In this document: piece after piece, positions 16,413 to 24,910 of the stretch
Position numbering within the stretch: the stretch's first letter is position 1
Layout of the letters: every line of letters starts with the position of its first letter
Source: Bacteroidota bacterium
Lineage (GTDB): Bacteria > Chloroflexota > Anaerolineae > Aggregatilineales > Phototrophicaceae
Reading direction: 5' to 3'
Length of the DNA stretch: 47,187 nucleotides
NCBI GenBank assembly: GCA_027492915.1
Contig: JAPUDW010000340.1
Span: forward strand, 1 to 47,187
Program-made: the position numbers and the translations under genes
Notes under the pieces: model-generated
Seen by the model: the letters and a program-made list of their open reading frames with translations, nothing else
Told to the model about the DNA's origin: nothing
Database searches by the model: none

Positions 16413-17444
16413 ATGCGTAAGATCGTCACTTTCATTACTTTGGTCGTCATGCTGGTCAGCGCGGGGGTTATGGTCGTCGGGGCGCAGGATGACGCCAGCA
16501 GCGTACTACGCGGCGCCTGCCCATTTAACGAAGGCGCTTACTATCAAGCAGGCTTGTTCCCACGCTATGAATTCCGCAACAAGCGGTTGGTGTTGGTGAG
16601 CTGGAACACGGGCAAGACGGTACAGGAAGTCGAAACCTCGTTGGAAACCTCACAGTTGAACGTCATGAACTGGTCGCCGGACTGCCGTTATATGACTGCC
16701 GCCCTCGGTGACTTTGGGAATACCGATACCGTCGTTTGGGATATGACGAACGGCCAGCGTGTAGGTGCATTCGCCAACGCCGGTTTGCGCTGGAGCCCGG
16801 ACAGCCAACAGGCGATTGTCAGCAACCGCGACGGTTTGGCACTATGGACTGTCGGACAAGAATCAGCCGTCAAGATGATGGACTTCCGTGGTGATGACTT
16901 CATCAGCCGTTGGGATACCGAGCATAACGAGGTCTGGCTGCTGCCCACCAGCTATTACTACTCGGCAGCGGGTGTCACCGTCTACAACCGTGCGAACGGC
17001 GAACAGGTCGGCTACTATGACAACCCCGCCGGTCAAAGCGCACAGGTCGGCTTTACCCTGTCGGCAGATGGTTCCCGCGTTATCGTCTACACCGTGCGCT
17101 TGAGCAGCACCAGCGGCGCGGGTGTCACCGTCTGGGAACGCGGCACCACCAACAACGTGCAGGTCGATGCCAACACGGACGGCACCAGCTACGCCGAACG
17201 CATTGCCATCAGCCCCGACGCTCACTATCTGGTCATCGGTGGCAACAACCTGCGGGTATGGGATCTGCAAAACCTGCCTACCGAACTGAACGACCGTGAT
17301 CCGGTGGTGTTCGCTGCCTCGGATGCCAAGATCACCAGCGTTCGCTTCTTGAACGGCAGCACGGTAGAAGCCGTCAGCACGGAAGGTGTAGTGCAGTGGG
17401 ATGTGGTCAGCGGCAACATCGTTACCAACATCGTCAGCCGCTAA
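16413..17444 (+). CDS. Secreted WD40-like propeller protein
   Basis: ATG 16413 follows AGGAG. The 343-aa protein has a clear signal peptide (MRKIVTFITLVVMLVSAGVMVVGAQ) and then propeller blades marked by MNWSPDCRYMTAALGDFG, LRWSPDSQQAIVSNRDG, AISPDAHYLVIGGNNLRVWDL and VVQWDVVSG. The whole mature chain is propeller, about six blades. It is probably released or held at the cell surface. It resembles the propeller part of the 13218-14750 protein but lacks its extra C-terminal domain. An intrinsic terminator follows directly. Confidence 0.8.
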   Translation: MRKIVTFITLVVMLVSAGVMVVGAQDDASSVLRGACPFNEGAYYQAGLFPRYEFRNKRLVLVSWNTGKTVQEVETSLETSQLNVMNWSPDCRYMTAALGDFGNTDTVVWDMTNGQRVGAFANAGLRWSPDSQQAIVSNRDGLALWTVGQESAVKMMDFRGDDFISRWDTEHNEVWLLPTSYYYSAAGVTVYNRANGEQVGYYDNPAGQSAQVGFTLSADGSRVIVYTVRLSSTSGAGVTVWERGTTNNVQVDANTDGTSYAERIAISPDAHYLVIGGNNLRVWDLQNLPTELNDRDPVVFAASDAKITSVRFLNGSTVEAVSTEGVVQWDVVSGNIVTNIVSR

Positions 17445-17466
17445 TTACAAACCGCATTGATATACA

Positions 17467-17495
17467 AAAAGCGCACCCCTGTTGGATGCGCTTTT
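17467..17495 (+). terminator. Intrinsic terminator after the secreted WD40 gene
   Basis: AAAAGCGCA (17467-17475) pairs perfectly with TGCGCTTTT (17487-17495), 22 bases after the stop codon. The T-rich end of the stem serves as the T-run. Confidence 0.75.
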
Positions 17496-17528
17496 CGATT
17501 CTCACAGCAGCGGAAATGGTGAGTATCC

Positions 17529-17703
17529 CATAGCTGTCAAGTTAAGCGTTTTTGCCGCCAGAGGCTAAAGCCATCTGGCTATCTGTTCCGGCGGGAAGGA
17601 GGCTAAAGCCGCCTCGAACCCGCCGGGAGACCTGTGCAGCAGCGACCGTATGCCATAGAAATTGATCATTACAGTGCGAAAACTTCTTAAGTTGACAGGA
17701 ATG
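17529..17703. mobile_element. MITE-like element with ~28-bp imperfect terminal inverted repeats
   Basis: TGTCAAGTTAAG (17535-17546) and CTTAAGTTGACA (17686-17697) are inverted repeats with one mismatch. Similarity continues outward (CAT/ATG) and inward (GTTTTTGCC against GCGAAAAC). The ~175-bp interior has two hairpins with the GGCTAAAGCC core (17557-17579; 17588-17626, the latter with CCGGCGGG/CCCGCCGG arms) and no coding potential. This is the structure of a non-autonomous miniature element. No target duplication is evident and no matching transposase is in the window. Confidence 0.5.
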
Positions 17704-17738
17704 CGGCTCAAATGAGGCGTATCCCTAAGGCAGCGGGA

Positions 17739-19385
17739 TTATAGGCTGCTTGCCTTCTCCTTGCCCAAACCGAACCACGCTGGTATCAATGCCAGCAGGC
17801 ATAATACCGCGCCAATTAAACCGAGTTCGCCCAGCACCCGCACCGCGATACCGGCATAGGCGTTAATGAAGTCCATCGTCTGCCCCGCGTTTTCCAGCGT
17901 CCCTCCCAGTTCGGCTGAAGCCAGTTGGTTGATGCGGTGCAGCGCGAAATTCGTTAGCGAGGCTACCGCGACCGTCATCCCGATCAACCGCAGGATAATC
18001 ACCAGCGCCGAAGCCACGCCGCGGTGATCTTCGTCCGCTGAGTTAATCACGGCTGCGCTAATCGGCGAGAACGTTAGGCCGATACCCACGCCCACAAACA
18101 CCATCTCGGTCGCGACCAGCCAATCGGGCATATCCAGCGTCCACGTTTGCCAGATGGCTGCGAAGCCAATCACCGCCAGCACCAGCCCGATGATGGTTGT
18201 GGTCTTGACCCCGATACGGTCACTCAACCAGCCACCGGGGATGGCAGCCAGCGCCATCGGCACCGTGAGCGCTGAAAGCAGGATACCCGTTTGCAAAGCC
18301 GCGTCGCTGAGTTGGCTGCTATCTTGTATCCGCACGTTCACAAGAATAGGCACGGTCACGAGGCCAATCATCAGGCAGAAGCCGATGAACAGGTTGATAA
18401 TCGAACCGGACGCGAGGTTGCGCTGTCGAAACATCTTCAACTGGATCAGCGGGTCACGCAGCCGCGACTCGACCAGCACGAAGCCGATCAGCGCCACGAG
18501 TGCGATTATCAGCGCCGTGCCGTTCAGCGGGGGCAGATTGCTCACTTCTTGCAGGTTGGTCGGTGAAAGCGATACATCCACGTTCCCGCCCAAACCAATC
18601 ACCAGCGCGATCAACGAAGCCGCGATCAGCACGGTTCCCACAATATCGAAGCGACCCTTCGCCCGATGTTCCGGCACGTTTCGCAGGGCATACAGCGTGA
18701 ACGCCAAACCAATCAGGGTCAACGGCACATTAATCCAAAATAGGGTGCGCCAATCGGGTGGGGGCCAACCCAACCCACCGAGCAGGTTGGTAAAGGTGTC
18801 TTGATGCGTTGCGAAGAAGTTGACGAGGATACCACCGTACAAATGCCCCAGCACCCATCCCAGCGTATCCACCGCACCGACTACGCCCAACGGCTGTGCG
18901 CGGCGTTCCGGTGGGAACAGGTCGCCCACCAGCGCAAGGCTGACCGGCACCAGCGCCCCCGCACCCAACGCCTGTACAATACGCCCGATGATGATTGCCA
19001 GCAGCGTCATTTCGGCTTTATCGGGTCGCTGCCCTAGCCGCCGTGCGATCAGATACAAACCGTCGGTCGGCCATGTGTGCGCGGTTGCCACCATCACCGA
19101 CCCTACCACGAAGATCAGCAGGCACACCACATAAACTTTGCGCCGCCCGATGAGATCGCTCACACGACCCATGAACATCATACTGATGGCGTAGGCCAGC
19201 AGGTAGCCGCTGACCACCCACGATGCTTCATCCAGCGAGCTTTGCAGGGGTAAACCCAGCTTGAGCAGGATTTCCGGCAGGAAGGCCGAAACGATGGTTA
19301 AGTCCAGCGAACCGATGAATACGGGCAGGCAGATTAAGCCCAGCACCAACCACGGGTTTACGTTACGGGTCACTTTTTGGGTCAT
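17739..19385 (-). CDS. 14-TM MFS transporter, DHA2/EmrB-QacA type (P55-like)
   Basis: The 548-aa protein has the length and about fourteen hydrophobic segments of the DHA2 drug:H+ antiporter family. Motif A is GRVSDLIGRRKVY between TM2 and TM3. The first helix contains the family's FIGSLDLTIVSAFLPEI, and EASWVVSGYLLAYA forms TM2. These proteins use the proton gradient to export drugs or lipids. It starts 32 bases after an LppX/LprG-type lipoprotein gene. That order matches the mycobacterial lprG-p55 operon, in which lipoprotein and transporter act together in lipid export. A lipid substrate here is therefore an inference from synteny. Confidence 0.85.
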   Translation of the reverse strand: MTQKVTRNVNPWLVLGLICLPVFIGSLDLTIVSAFLPEILLKLGLPLQSSLDEASWVVSGYLLAYAISMMFMGRVSDLIGRRKVYVVCLLIFVVGSVMVATAHTWPTDGLYLIARRLGQRPDKAEMTLLAIIIGRIVQALGAGALVPVSLALVGDLFPPERRAQPLGVVGAVDTLGWVLGHLYGGILVNFFATHQDTFTNLLGGLGWPPPDWRTLFWINVPLTLIGLAFTLYALRNVPEHRAKGRFDIVGTVLIAASLIALVIGLGGNVDVSLSPTNLQEVSNLPPLNGTALIIALVALIGFVLVESRLRDPLIQLKMFRQRNLASGSIINLFIGFCLMIGLVTVPILVNVRIQDSSQLSDAALQTGILLSALTVPMALAAIPGGWLSDRIGVKTTTIIGLVLAVIGFAAIWQTWTLDMPDWLVATEMVFVGVGIGLTFSPISAAVINSADEDHRGVASALVIILRLIGMTVAVASLTNFALHRINQLASAELGGTLENAGQTMDFINAYAGIAVRVLGELGLIGAVLCLLALIPAWFGLGKEKASSL

Positions 19386-19417
19386 AACAGGTGTCTTTGC
19401 GCCTTTTGGTCGATGAG

Positions 19418-20257
19418 CTATGAACTAGCCGTAGCTTCTGCGGTTGCTTCGGTTGTGGCCTCGGCAGTCGCTTCAACCGTCGCTTCGGCGGTTACATCCG
19501 CTGTGGCTTCTGCCGTGCTTTCAACCTCGCTGTCAGCCGGTTCTTCGAGGTTCGCCTCAACATCAAAGTCATAGAACTCCATGTCCCATGTGGTTGGCTT
19601 TATGGTGTCCGTTCCGGTTTCCGGCTGCACCACCACCAGCTTTTGCGGCAGTTTGTTTTCTTTATCAATATACACATCAATGTTCGTGCGCCCACTGATC
19701 TGCACCAAATACAGCATCATCCACGAAATTTTGTCCCCGTCAGCGGTTGCCGTCAGGTGGTAAACGGGTGTGCCGTCGTCGAGGGTAGTGTCCTCTGCCA
19801 GCGCTACATTTTCCAGCGAGGCAAAGGCTGCCCGTAAACCGCGATCTTCCTGCGTCAGCAAGGCACGCGGGTTAAAACCCGGTAAGAATGTTTGTTTCGA
19901 CCATTTCGTGCCGATCAGCCGCCACCATTGGTCGTCGTCCCGCGCGAAAATTTCAATCTCGACCGGCAGCATTGACAGCGTAACTTTGGCTTTCGCCTGC
20001 ATCAAGTTCGGTGCCACATACTGCGCTTCCATCCGGTTGAAAATCGCCGAGCCAATATCCGTTGCCAGAATATAATCTGCGCCGGTGCGGTCAACGATGA
20101 TCTTCAGCGCGTCTACCGCGAGGATATTTTCGGTCGTCTGCTTGAGTAAAGCTGCCGGATCAGGCGGCGGTTCGTTAGTGGCTGGTGAGCCGGTACATCC
20201 ACTGATGCCCAAAATGACGATTACTACAATAACGACGAACAATGCTAAACGCCGCAC
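19418..20257 (-). CDS. LppX/LprAFG family lipoprotein
   Basis: GTG 20257 is preceded by AGAGAGGA and gives 279 aa. The signal peptide ends in a lipobox (LGISGC), so the mature protein should be lipid-anchored. The body matches the LppX/LprAFG family: LLKQTTENILAVDALKIIVDRTG, VTLSMLPVEIEIFARDDDQWWRL, and TNIDVYIDKENKLPQKLVV. That fold has a large hydrophobic pocket for lipids. The last ~35 residues are a low-complexity Ala-Thr-Glu repeat (TAEATAD, TAEATVE, TAEATTE). It is the first gene of an operon with the MFS transporter. Confidence 0.8.
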   Translation of the reverse strand: MRRLALFVVIVVIVILGISGCTGSPATNEPPPDPAALLKQTTENILAVDALKIIVDRTGADYILATDIGSAIFNRMEAQYVAPNLMQAKAKVTLSMLPVEIEIFARDDDQWWRLIGTKWSKQTFLPGFNPRALLTQEDRGLRAAFASLENVALAEDTTLDDGTPVYHLTATADGDKISWMMLYLVQISGRTNIDVYIDKENKLPQKLVVVQPETGTDTIKPTTWDMEFYDFDVEANLEEPADSEVESTAEATADVTAEATVEATAEATTEATAEATASS

Positions 20258-20366
20258 GTATATGTCCTCTCTAAAATACCGATACCGTCGTCCAGTATAC
20301 ATTCAAACCAGTATACGTTACATAATCGGTTGCGTTGCGGGTCAGTTGTCTTAGTCAGAAGTGTGG

Positions 20367-20393
20367 AAAAGGTTAGTGTCAATCGAACCTTTT
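20367..20393. promoter_or_regulatory. Inverted repeat between divergent genes
   Basis: AAAAGGTT (20367-20374) and AACCTTTT (20386-20393) flank 11 bases in the 180-base region between the divergent lipoprotein and haem-binding genes. It could be an operator, or a terminator-like hairpin. No T-run beyond the stem is present and no upstream gene needs terminating. Confidence 0.4.
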
Positions 20394-20437
20394 GCACCCA
20401 AAAATAGGCGAATGGTTTACTAAAAGGAAAGCGTAAC

Positions 20438-20893
20438 ATGATGCGTAGACGCAAAATTGTAATGGGTTTAATCGCTGCCGCAGTCGTCGTGTTTATTATC
20501 TTCCAACTTTTCCCGATAAGTAACTTCAATCCTGAAATGGCGTTCCCCGGCAACCCGCTTGTTGATGCCCAGTTCACATGGGACTCGGCGCAAACTGAGC
20601 AGTTGGTTCGTGCCGCCTGCTACGACTGCCACAGCAACGAAACCCGCTATCCGTGGTACGGTAACATCGCGCCCGTCTCGTGGTTGGTGTATCAAGACAT
20701 CAACGAAGGCCGCGAGAACTTGAACTTCTCGACATGGACGATCCGCGAAATCGAGGTCGATAACCTCATTGACCAGATTGAAAAGGGGAACATGCCCAAA
20801 CCCATCTACCTGCCGCTGCACCCCGAAGCGAACCTGACCGCCGAGCAAAAAGCGCAGCTCGTCGCCGGTTTACGCGCCACCTTCGACGGTTGA
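20438..20893 (+). CDS. Haem-binding domain protein (Haem_bd type)
   Basis: The 151-aa protein starts at ATG 20438 after AAGGAAAG. An N-terminal helix (IVMGLIAAAVVVFIIFQLFPI) anchors it, facing outward. The domain contains a c-type haem attachment motif CYDCH (in VRAACYDCHSNETRYPWYGNIAPVSW), then WLVYQDINEGRENLNFSTW, and a Met in KGNMPKPIYLPLHPEA that may be the distal ligand. This is the layout of the small PF14376 haem-binding domain. Covalent haem attachment would need a cytochrome c maturation system encoded elsewhere. Confidence 0.88.
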   Translation: MMRRRKIVMGLIAAAVVVFIIFQLFPISNFNPEMAFPGNPLVDAQFTWDSAQTEQLVRAACYDCHSNETRYPWYGNIAPVSWLVYQDINEGRENLNFSTWTIREIEVDNLIDQIEKGNMPKPIYLPLHPEANLTAEQKAQLVAGLRATFDG

Positions 20894-21036
20894 AACTTGC
20901 ATCGAACGGGAATGTTATCAACAGAAACAGTGTCATTTAGCACTGCATTCTCAAAGTACCGAGCCGGTATGATGGGATTGTGGGTCAAAGCTTGATGTTT
21001 GGTATGACCCGCCTTTTAGAATGCAGAGGCTTAATC

Positions 21037-21399
21037 ATGGACGGTTTGTCAGAATTTTCGGTACTCACGCTCTTCGGATTCCTGTCAACACATTCACCCT
21101 TGTCGAACGATCATTCATGGGTCAGCATCATTAAATTCTACGTGACCCTCGTCGTGAGTGTTCTTGGGACGGTCGCCTTATGGGGGTTGATCGGCTATGT
21201 GGGGTCGATGATTTATATTCCGCTGCGTTTGGATATGGCGGTGCTGTTCACCTTAACCGGTATTGCTTTGACTTTCGGTGGTCTGCTCCTTCTGGTCGCG
21301 CATGGCGTTGACAGCATTGATAAACACATCCGCAGCGCCTTGAACGAACGTCATATCCACCATGAACCGAGCAAACCGCGCAAACTATTGCACAATTAA
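21037..21399 (+). CDS. Small membrane protein of unknown function
   Basis: ATG 21037 with AGAGGC upstream gives 120 aa; an earlier in-frame start at 20980 lacks a site. Two or three hydrophobic segments are visible (IIKFYVTLVVSVLGTVALWGLIGYVGSMIYI and AVLFTLTGIALTFGGLLLLVAHGV). A charged, His-rich tail (HIRSALNERHIHHEPSKPRKLLHN) follows. I recognise no family. It stands alone between the haem-binding and glycosyltransferase genes. Confidence 0.6.
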   Translation: MDGLSEFSVLTLFGFLSTHSPLSNDHSWVSIIKFYVTLVVSVLGTVALWGLIGYVGSMIYIPLRLDMAVLFTLTGIALTFGGLLLLVAHGVDSIDKHIRSALNERHIHHEPSKPRKLLHN

Positions 21400-21466
21400 G
21401 CGGGTAAGCTGAACGTTTTAACATAGTCGCATACCCAATGGATTCCCTCCGTTCTTGCTGATAGCA

Positions 21467-21494
21467 TTGCTGGTGAGCGGTTGGCCTTTATAAT
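21467..21494 (+). promoter_or_regulatory. Promoter of the GT39-like gene
   Basis: TTGCTG (21467-21472), 16-base spacer, perfect TATAAT (21489-21494), 51 bases before the chosen ATG at 21545. Confidence 0.5.
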
Positions 21495-21544
21495 CGGTCA
21501 GCCGCACGCCGCTTGTGGTTATTCGGCATTATTGGGAACGGGTT

Positions 21545-23014
21545 ATGCAGTCGATTGTTGCCGTATTGTCTGTGTTGTTGATGTTCATCGCCCCCTATCC
21601 AAGCGTGGTTTGGCTGCTCGGTCGCAGTCCACTTGCCAGCAGTCGAATTTTAGCCGTACTGGTGTCGGCGGGGTTAGGCGTGGGCGTCCTTACATGGCTG
21701 ATGATGGCTGAAGGTATGCTCGGCATCCCTTTCCAACTCGGCTCAATTTTGCTGCCCTTTCTATTGGTGTTCGCCCCCGGCACCTTCTTGTGGTGGCGTG
21801 AACGCGGCACACGCCCATTAGCGGATACCACTGAACCCGCCGTATCACCGCTGCTGTCGCGCCTCGGTTGGGCAGTCGTCATTATCGTCGGGGCAGCCGT
21901 GCTGTTTAACGCGCTGTACTGGCCGTTCTATAAAGCTGATGCGTTGGGCATCTATGCCGACCAAGCCCACTTTATGTATGCCACCGGCGGCCTCATCCCA
22001 CTCTCGCTCCCTAACTACAGCTACTATCAAGCCTACCCGATGCTGGTGCAGTTTTCGTACACCTACAGCTACTTAGCCGCCGGTTGGGAAAACCCTTACC
22101 TAGCCAAACTCATCCCCACCCTGCTTGGTTTAGCCTGTTTGGGCATCGTCTACAGCCTTGGCAGCACTTTGTACAGCAAACGAGCCGGTTGGGTGGCAAT
22201 TATTCTGCTGGCGCTCACGCCGTTGTTCGGGCGCTGGGCTTCCTCCGGTTATGCTGATCTGCCAATGGCCTTTTACTATGCGCTGGCGGCCTTATTCGCG
22301 TGGCGTGTGTGGCAGGCGGGCAGCGGAGTCGATGCGTTTGTGTCAGGTATCGCCATCGGCCTCGGTGCGTGGACGAAAAACGCTATTCTCCCCGGTGTTG
22401 CCCTGTGGTTCGCCTATCTGCTGCTTGGTTTACTGCTTAAGCGGGTGAGCCTGCGTTCGCTGCTGGTTGCGGCGAGTGCCTGTGCCGTGGTGGCTGCCCC
22501 GTGGTATACCCGCAACTTGATCGAAGCCCACCTGCTCATGCCTGCTACCGTGTGGAGCGAACAGGCCGGATGGACGCTTGAAAACCTGCTGGTATTCGTC
22601 ACCCACCCCGAAAACTTCGCCTTCACCGGCTGGCTTATCCTTATCGCCGCTGCTTTTGCCCTGTATCGCATCATTCGCCAGCCGCGCCACGCCAACCACG
22701 AACTGCTCATTGCCGTGTTCACGCTGCCGTTCTTCGGCTTCTGGTGGGTGCTGGCGAGTTATGACCGCCGTTTCCTGCTGTACTTTCTGCCACTTTTGGT
22801 TGTTCTTGCGGCGGGTAACAGCCTCATGCTCTGGCAGCGTGTCCCAACATCAGTCCAACGTCCCTTGCGCTGGGGGCTGGCTGCGGCGGCACTCGCTATG
22901 ACCATCTATATCGTCAGCATCAGTATTGATTACAAGAACGCTATCCTGCGCGACCCCTTCATGAGTGATGATGCCAAGCATGAGGTTGTCCGAACAACAC
23001 CTGACGGTGAATAG
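21545..23014 (+). CDS. GT39/ArnT-like membrane glycosyltransferase
   Basis: The 489-aa product from ATG 21545 (a GTG at 21515 would add ten residues) has about eleven transmembrane helices. An extracytoplasmic loop between TM3 and TM4 holds DALGIYADQAHFMYATGG. SSGYADLPMAFYYALAALFAW matches the conserved segment of dolichyl-phosphate-mannose mannosyltransferases and ArnT-type enzymes. These transfer a sugar from a polyprenyl-phosphate donor to protein or lipid outside the membrane. ERRFxxY-like DRRFLLYFLPLL occurs near the C-terminus. Donor and acceptor are unknown. No other glycan genes are adjacent. Confidence 0.75.
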   Translation: MQSIVAVLSVLLMFIAPYPSVVWLLGRSPLASSRILAVLVSAGLGVGVLTWLMMAEGMLGIPFQLGSILLPFLLVFAPGTFLWWRERGTRPLADTTEPAVSPLLSRLGWAVVIIVGAAVLFNALYWPFYKADALGIYADQAHFMYATGGLIPLSLPNYSYYQAYPMLVQFSYTYSYLAAGWENPYLAKLIPTLLGLACLGIVYSLGSTLYSKRAGWVAIILLALTPLFGRWASSGYADLPMAFYYALAALFAWRVWQAGSGVDAFVSGIAIGLGAWTKNAILPGVALWFAYLLLGLLLKRVSLRSLLVAASACAVVAAPWYTRNLIEAHLLMPATVWSEQAGWTLENLLVFVTHPENFAFTGWLILIAAAFALYRIIRQPRHANHELLIAVFTLPFFGFWWVLASYDRRFLLYFLPLLVVLAAGNSLMLWQRVPTSVQRPLRWGLAAAALAMTIYIVSISIDYKNAILRDPFMSDDAKHEVVRTTPDGE

Positions 23015-23121
23015 CACATCCTGATTAGACATGTTGGACAGCCGAGCCTTGCGGCGTTTTGCGGTAAAGGCTACATTTGAGGGAAATATCGGCATCTATT
23101 CTATATGGCATAAAACTGATT

Positions 23122-23511
23122 ATGGAAATCCCTATTCGTGTCGGCATTTCACCCACCCTCAACATTCGTGGCCTGATTGCATCCCGTGACATCAAGAAGA
23201 ACGAAGTTTTAGAACGCTGTCCCATTGTCCTGATCGACCACCGTGTCGATACCGCTTTCGATAACACCATCCTCAACCGCTACTGCTTCGAATGGACGAA
23301 AAGCCACAGCGCTCTGCTACTCGGCTACGGCAGCTTATACAACCATTCGTATACCCCGAATGTGCGCTACCACTTCGCTTATACCACCAAAGAGATTTTC
23401 TTCCGTGCGCTGCGTCCTATCAAAGCGGGCGAAGAATTATTCGTTAACTATAATGGCGATCCGGTCGACCAAACGGTCATTGAGGGTTACTACACCGACG
23501 CCAAGCACTGA
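23122..23511 (+). CDS. SET-domain protein (putative protein lysine methyltransferase)
   Basis: ATG 23122 gives 129 aa. A TTG 15 codons earlier is in frame but less likely, and neither has a strong ribosome-binding site. The whole chain is a SET domain: GLIASRDIKKNEVLE at the start, GYGSLYNHSYTPNVRY (the NHSxxPN S-adenosylmethionine pocket), and AGEELFVNYNGD (the GEELxxNY motif with the catalytic Tyr). Length matches small bacterial SET proteins. Such proteins may methylate lysines on cellular proteins, but bacterial targets are largely unknown. Confidence 0.85.
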   Translation: MEIPIRVGISPTLNIRGLIASRDIKKNEVLERCPIVLIDHRVDTAFDNTILNRYCFEWTKSHSALLLGYGSLYNHSYTPNVRYHFAYTTKEIFFRALRPIKAGEELFVNYNGDPVDQTVIEGYYTDAKH

Positions 23512-23597
23512 GCTATCGCTCGAAGGAGGGTGAGTGCCTACGCTGGTTTTGAATCACTTAAACCTCAATTTACTCTGCTCATCAGAGGTTTAGGGGT

Positions 23598-24026
23598 ATG
23601 CATCTCAAGTCGCCAACTACTCAATACTGTGCGTTCACCCAGCTTGAAAATCACATTTGGGAGTTTCGATTCCTAAAAGCCAATAATCAGGCGGTCGATG
23701 AATGGGTCGCGTGGCAAAATTATCTCAAGAACACGCAACCCATTCCCGATAAAACCCCTGTGCGAATGCTCTTAGACTTTCGACCGGATGGCCCGATGTC
23801 CACCATGTACGCCCTTCAAAAAACGAGCGAGTGGCGCAGGCAAAATCAAGATATTGAACCGGTTCCAGTGCGGATTGCGATTGTCCTCAAGTCATTAAAT
23901 CGATTTCAAAAAGGCTATGCCGAGATTTTGAAAGAAGGGGTTAATGTGTTTGGGATGCATAAAGTTGTTGTAGAAATATTCCCTGACGCTTACCAACCCG
24001 CGCTGGATTGGCTTTCAAAAACATAA
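23598..24026 (+). CDS. Conserved-looking hypothetical protein, possibly SpoIIAA/STAS-like
   Basis: The 142-aa soluble protein starts at ATG 23598, with purine-rich TTTAGGGGT upstream. Its pattern (IWEFRFLKANNQAVDEWVAWQNYL, then VRMLLDFRPDGPMSTMYALQKTSEW, VRIAIVLKS, VVVEIFPDAYQPALDWL) alternates strands and helices. This resembles the small SpoIIAA-like/STAS fold. I recognise no motif that fixes the function. It lies 62 bases upstream of a MerR-type regulator in the same direction. Confidence 0.6.
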   Translation: MHLKSPTTQYCAFTQLENHIWEFRFLKANNQAVDEWVAWQNYLKNTQPIPDKTPVRMLLDFRPDGPMSTMYALQKTSEWRRQNQDIEPVPVRIAIVLKSLNRFQKGYAEILKEGVNVFGMHKVVVEIFPDAYQPALDWLSKT

Positions 24027-24087
24027 ATCCGTGTTCGTTTGCAACCTTCGTGTATTATTGTAGGGTTTACAGGCTGAAAACGGACTT

Positions 24088-24855
24088 ATGGCTCCAAAAC
24101 ACATCCGCACCACCGATATTGCCCGTGCGCTCGGCGTACACGTCAACACCATCCGTTTGTACGAGGAATGGGGTTTCCTGCCACCCATCCCACGCGGCAA
24201 AAATGGCTACCGTTTGTATACCCGGATGCACTTCGAACAGGCGCGGCTGGCGCAGATGGCAGCCCGTTGGCCTTACCTTGTCGCTGACAAAGCGTTGCTT
24301 GGTGATCTGGTACGCAGCGCAGCGAACGGCGACCTTGGCATGGCGATGGAGTTAGCTTATCTGTACCTCGCCCATGTACGCGTTGAACGCACGCTGGCAG
24401 AAGCGGCGGTTGAGTTCCTCGAACGTTGGGCAGCCGGTCACCTGATGGACTCGGCTCGTCCGCAAATGCACATCCAGCGGGCTGCACGGCACTTAAACGT
24501 CACCGTCGATATGCTGCGCAATTGGGAACGCAACGGCCTCATCAGCGTCCCGCGTGACCCCGCCAACGGCTACCGCTTATATGGTAGTGCCGAGTTCGGT
24601 CGCTTGCGGGTTATCCGCACCCTGGTTCAAGCTGGGTACAGCATGATGGCCGTCCTGCAAATGATGCGCCAGTTCGACATTGGTAAAACCGATAACCTGC
24701 GCGAAGCGCTCAACATCCCCCTCGAACAAAGTGCTAATGAGCATATTGAGGTGGTCGCTGACCGCTGGTTGACCAGTTTGGTCGCGCTCGAAGAACGGGC
24801 GCAGGCCACCATCCGCCAGATCACCTCCATGATTGAGTTGACTTACGCCCGCTAA
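24088..24855 (+). CDS. Transcriptional regulator with two tandem MerR DNA-binding domains
   Basis: The 255-aa protein has one MerR winged-helix domain at about residues 5-50 (TTDIARALGVHVNTIRLYEEWGFL, GKNGYRLY). A second lies at about 127-195 (RAARHLNVTVDMLRNWERNGLI, ANGYRLYGSAEFGRL, then the MerR helix VIRTLVQAGYSMMAVLQMM). A helical region joins them, and a helical C-terminus follows. There is no cysteine in the chain, so a thiol or metal sensor of the MerR/SoxR/CueR kind is excluded. Each HTH carries the family's NGYRxY wing. Two domains in one chain could bind a full operator as a monomer. A dyad lies just downstream (24878-24910). Confidence 0.85.
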   Translation: MAPKHIRTTDIARALGVHVNTIRLYEEWGFLPPIPRGKNGYRLYTRMHFEQARLAQMAARWPYLVADKALLGDLVRSAANGDLGMAMELAYLYLAHVRVERTLAEAAVEFLERWAAGHLMDSARPQMHIQRAARHLNVTVDMLRNWERNGLISVPRDPANGYRLYGSAEFGRLRVIRTLVQAGYSMMAVLQMMRQFDIGKTDNLREALNIPLEQSANEHIEVVADRWLTSLVALEERAQATIRQITSMIELTYAR

Positions 24856-24877
24856 ACCCTACTACAATGCACCATAG

Positions 24878-24910
24878 CCTTATGCTCGAAGTATAGACCG
24901 ATGCATAAGG
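24878..24910. promoter_or_regulatory. 8-bp inverted repeat downstream of the double-MerR gene
   Basis: CCTTATGC (24878-24885) and GCATAAGG (24903-24910) are perfect inverted repeats 17 bases apart, spanning the start of a small broken ORF. It may be an operator of the MerR-like protein or a weak hairpin after its gene. There is no T-run. Confidence 0.4.
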
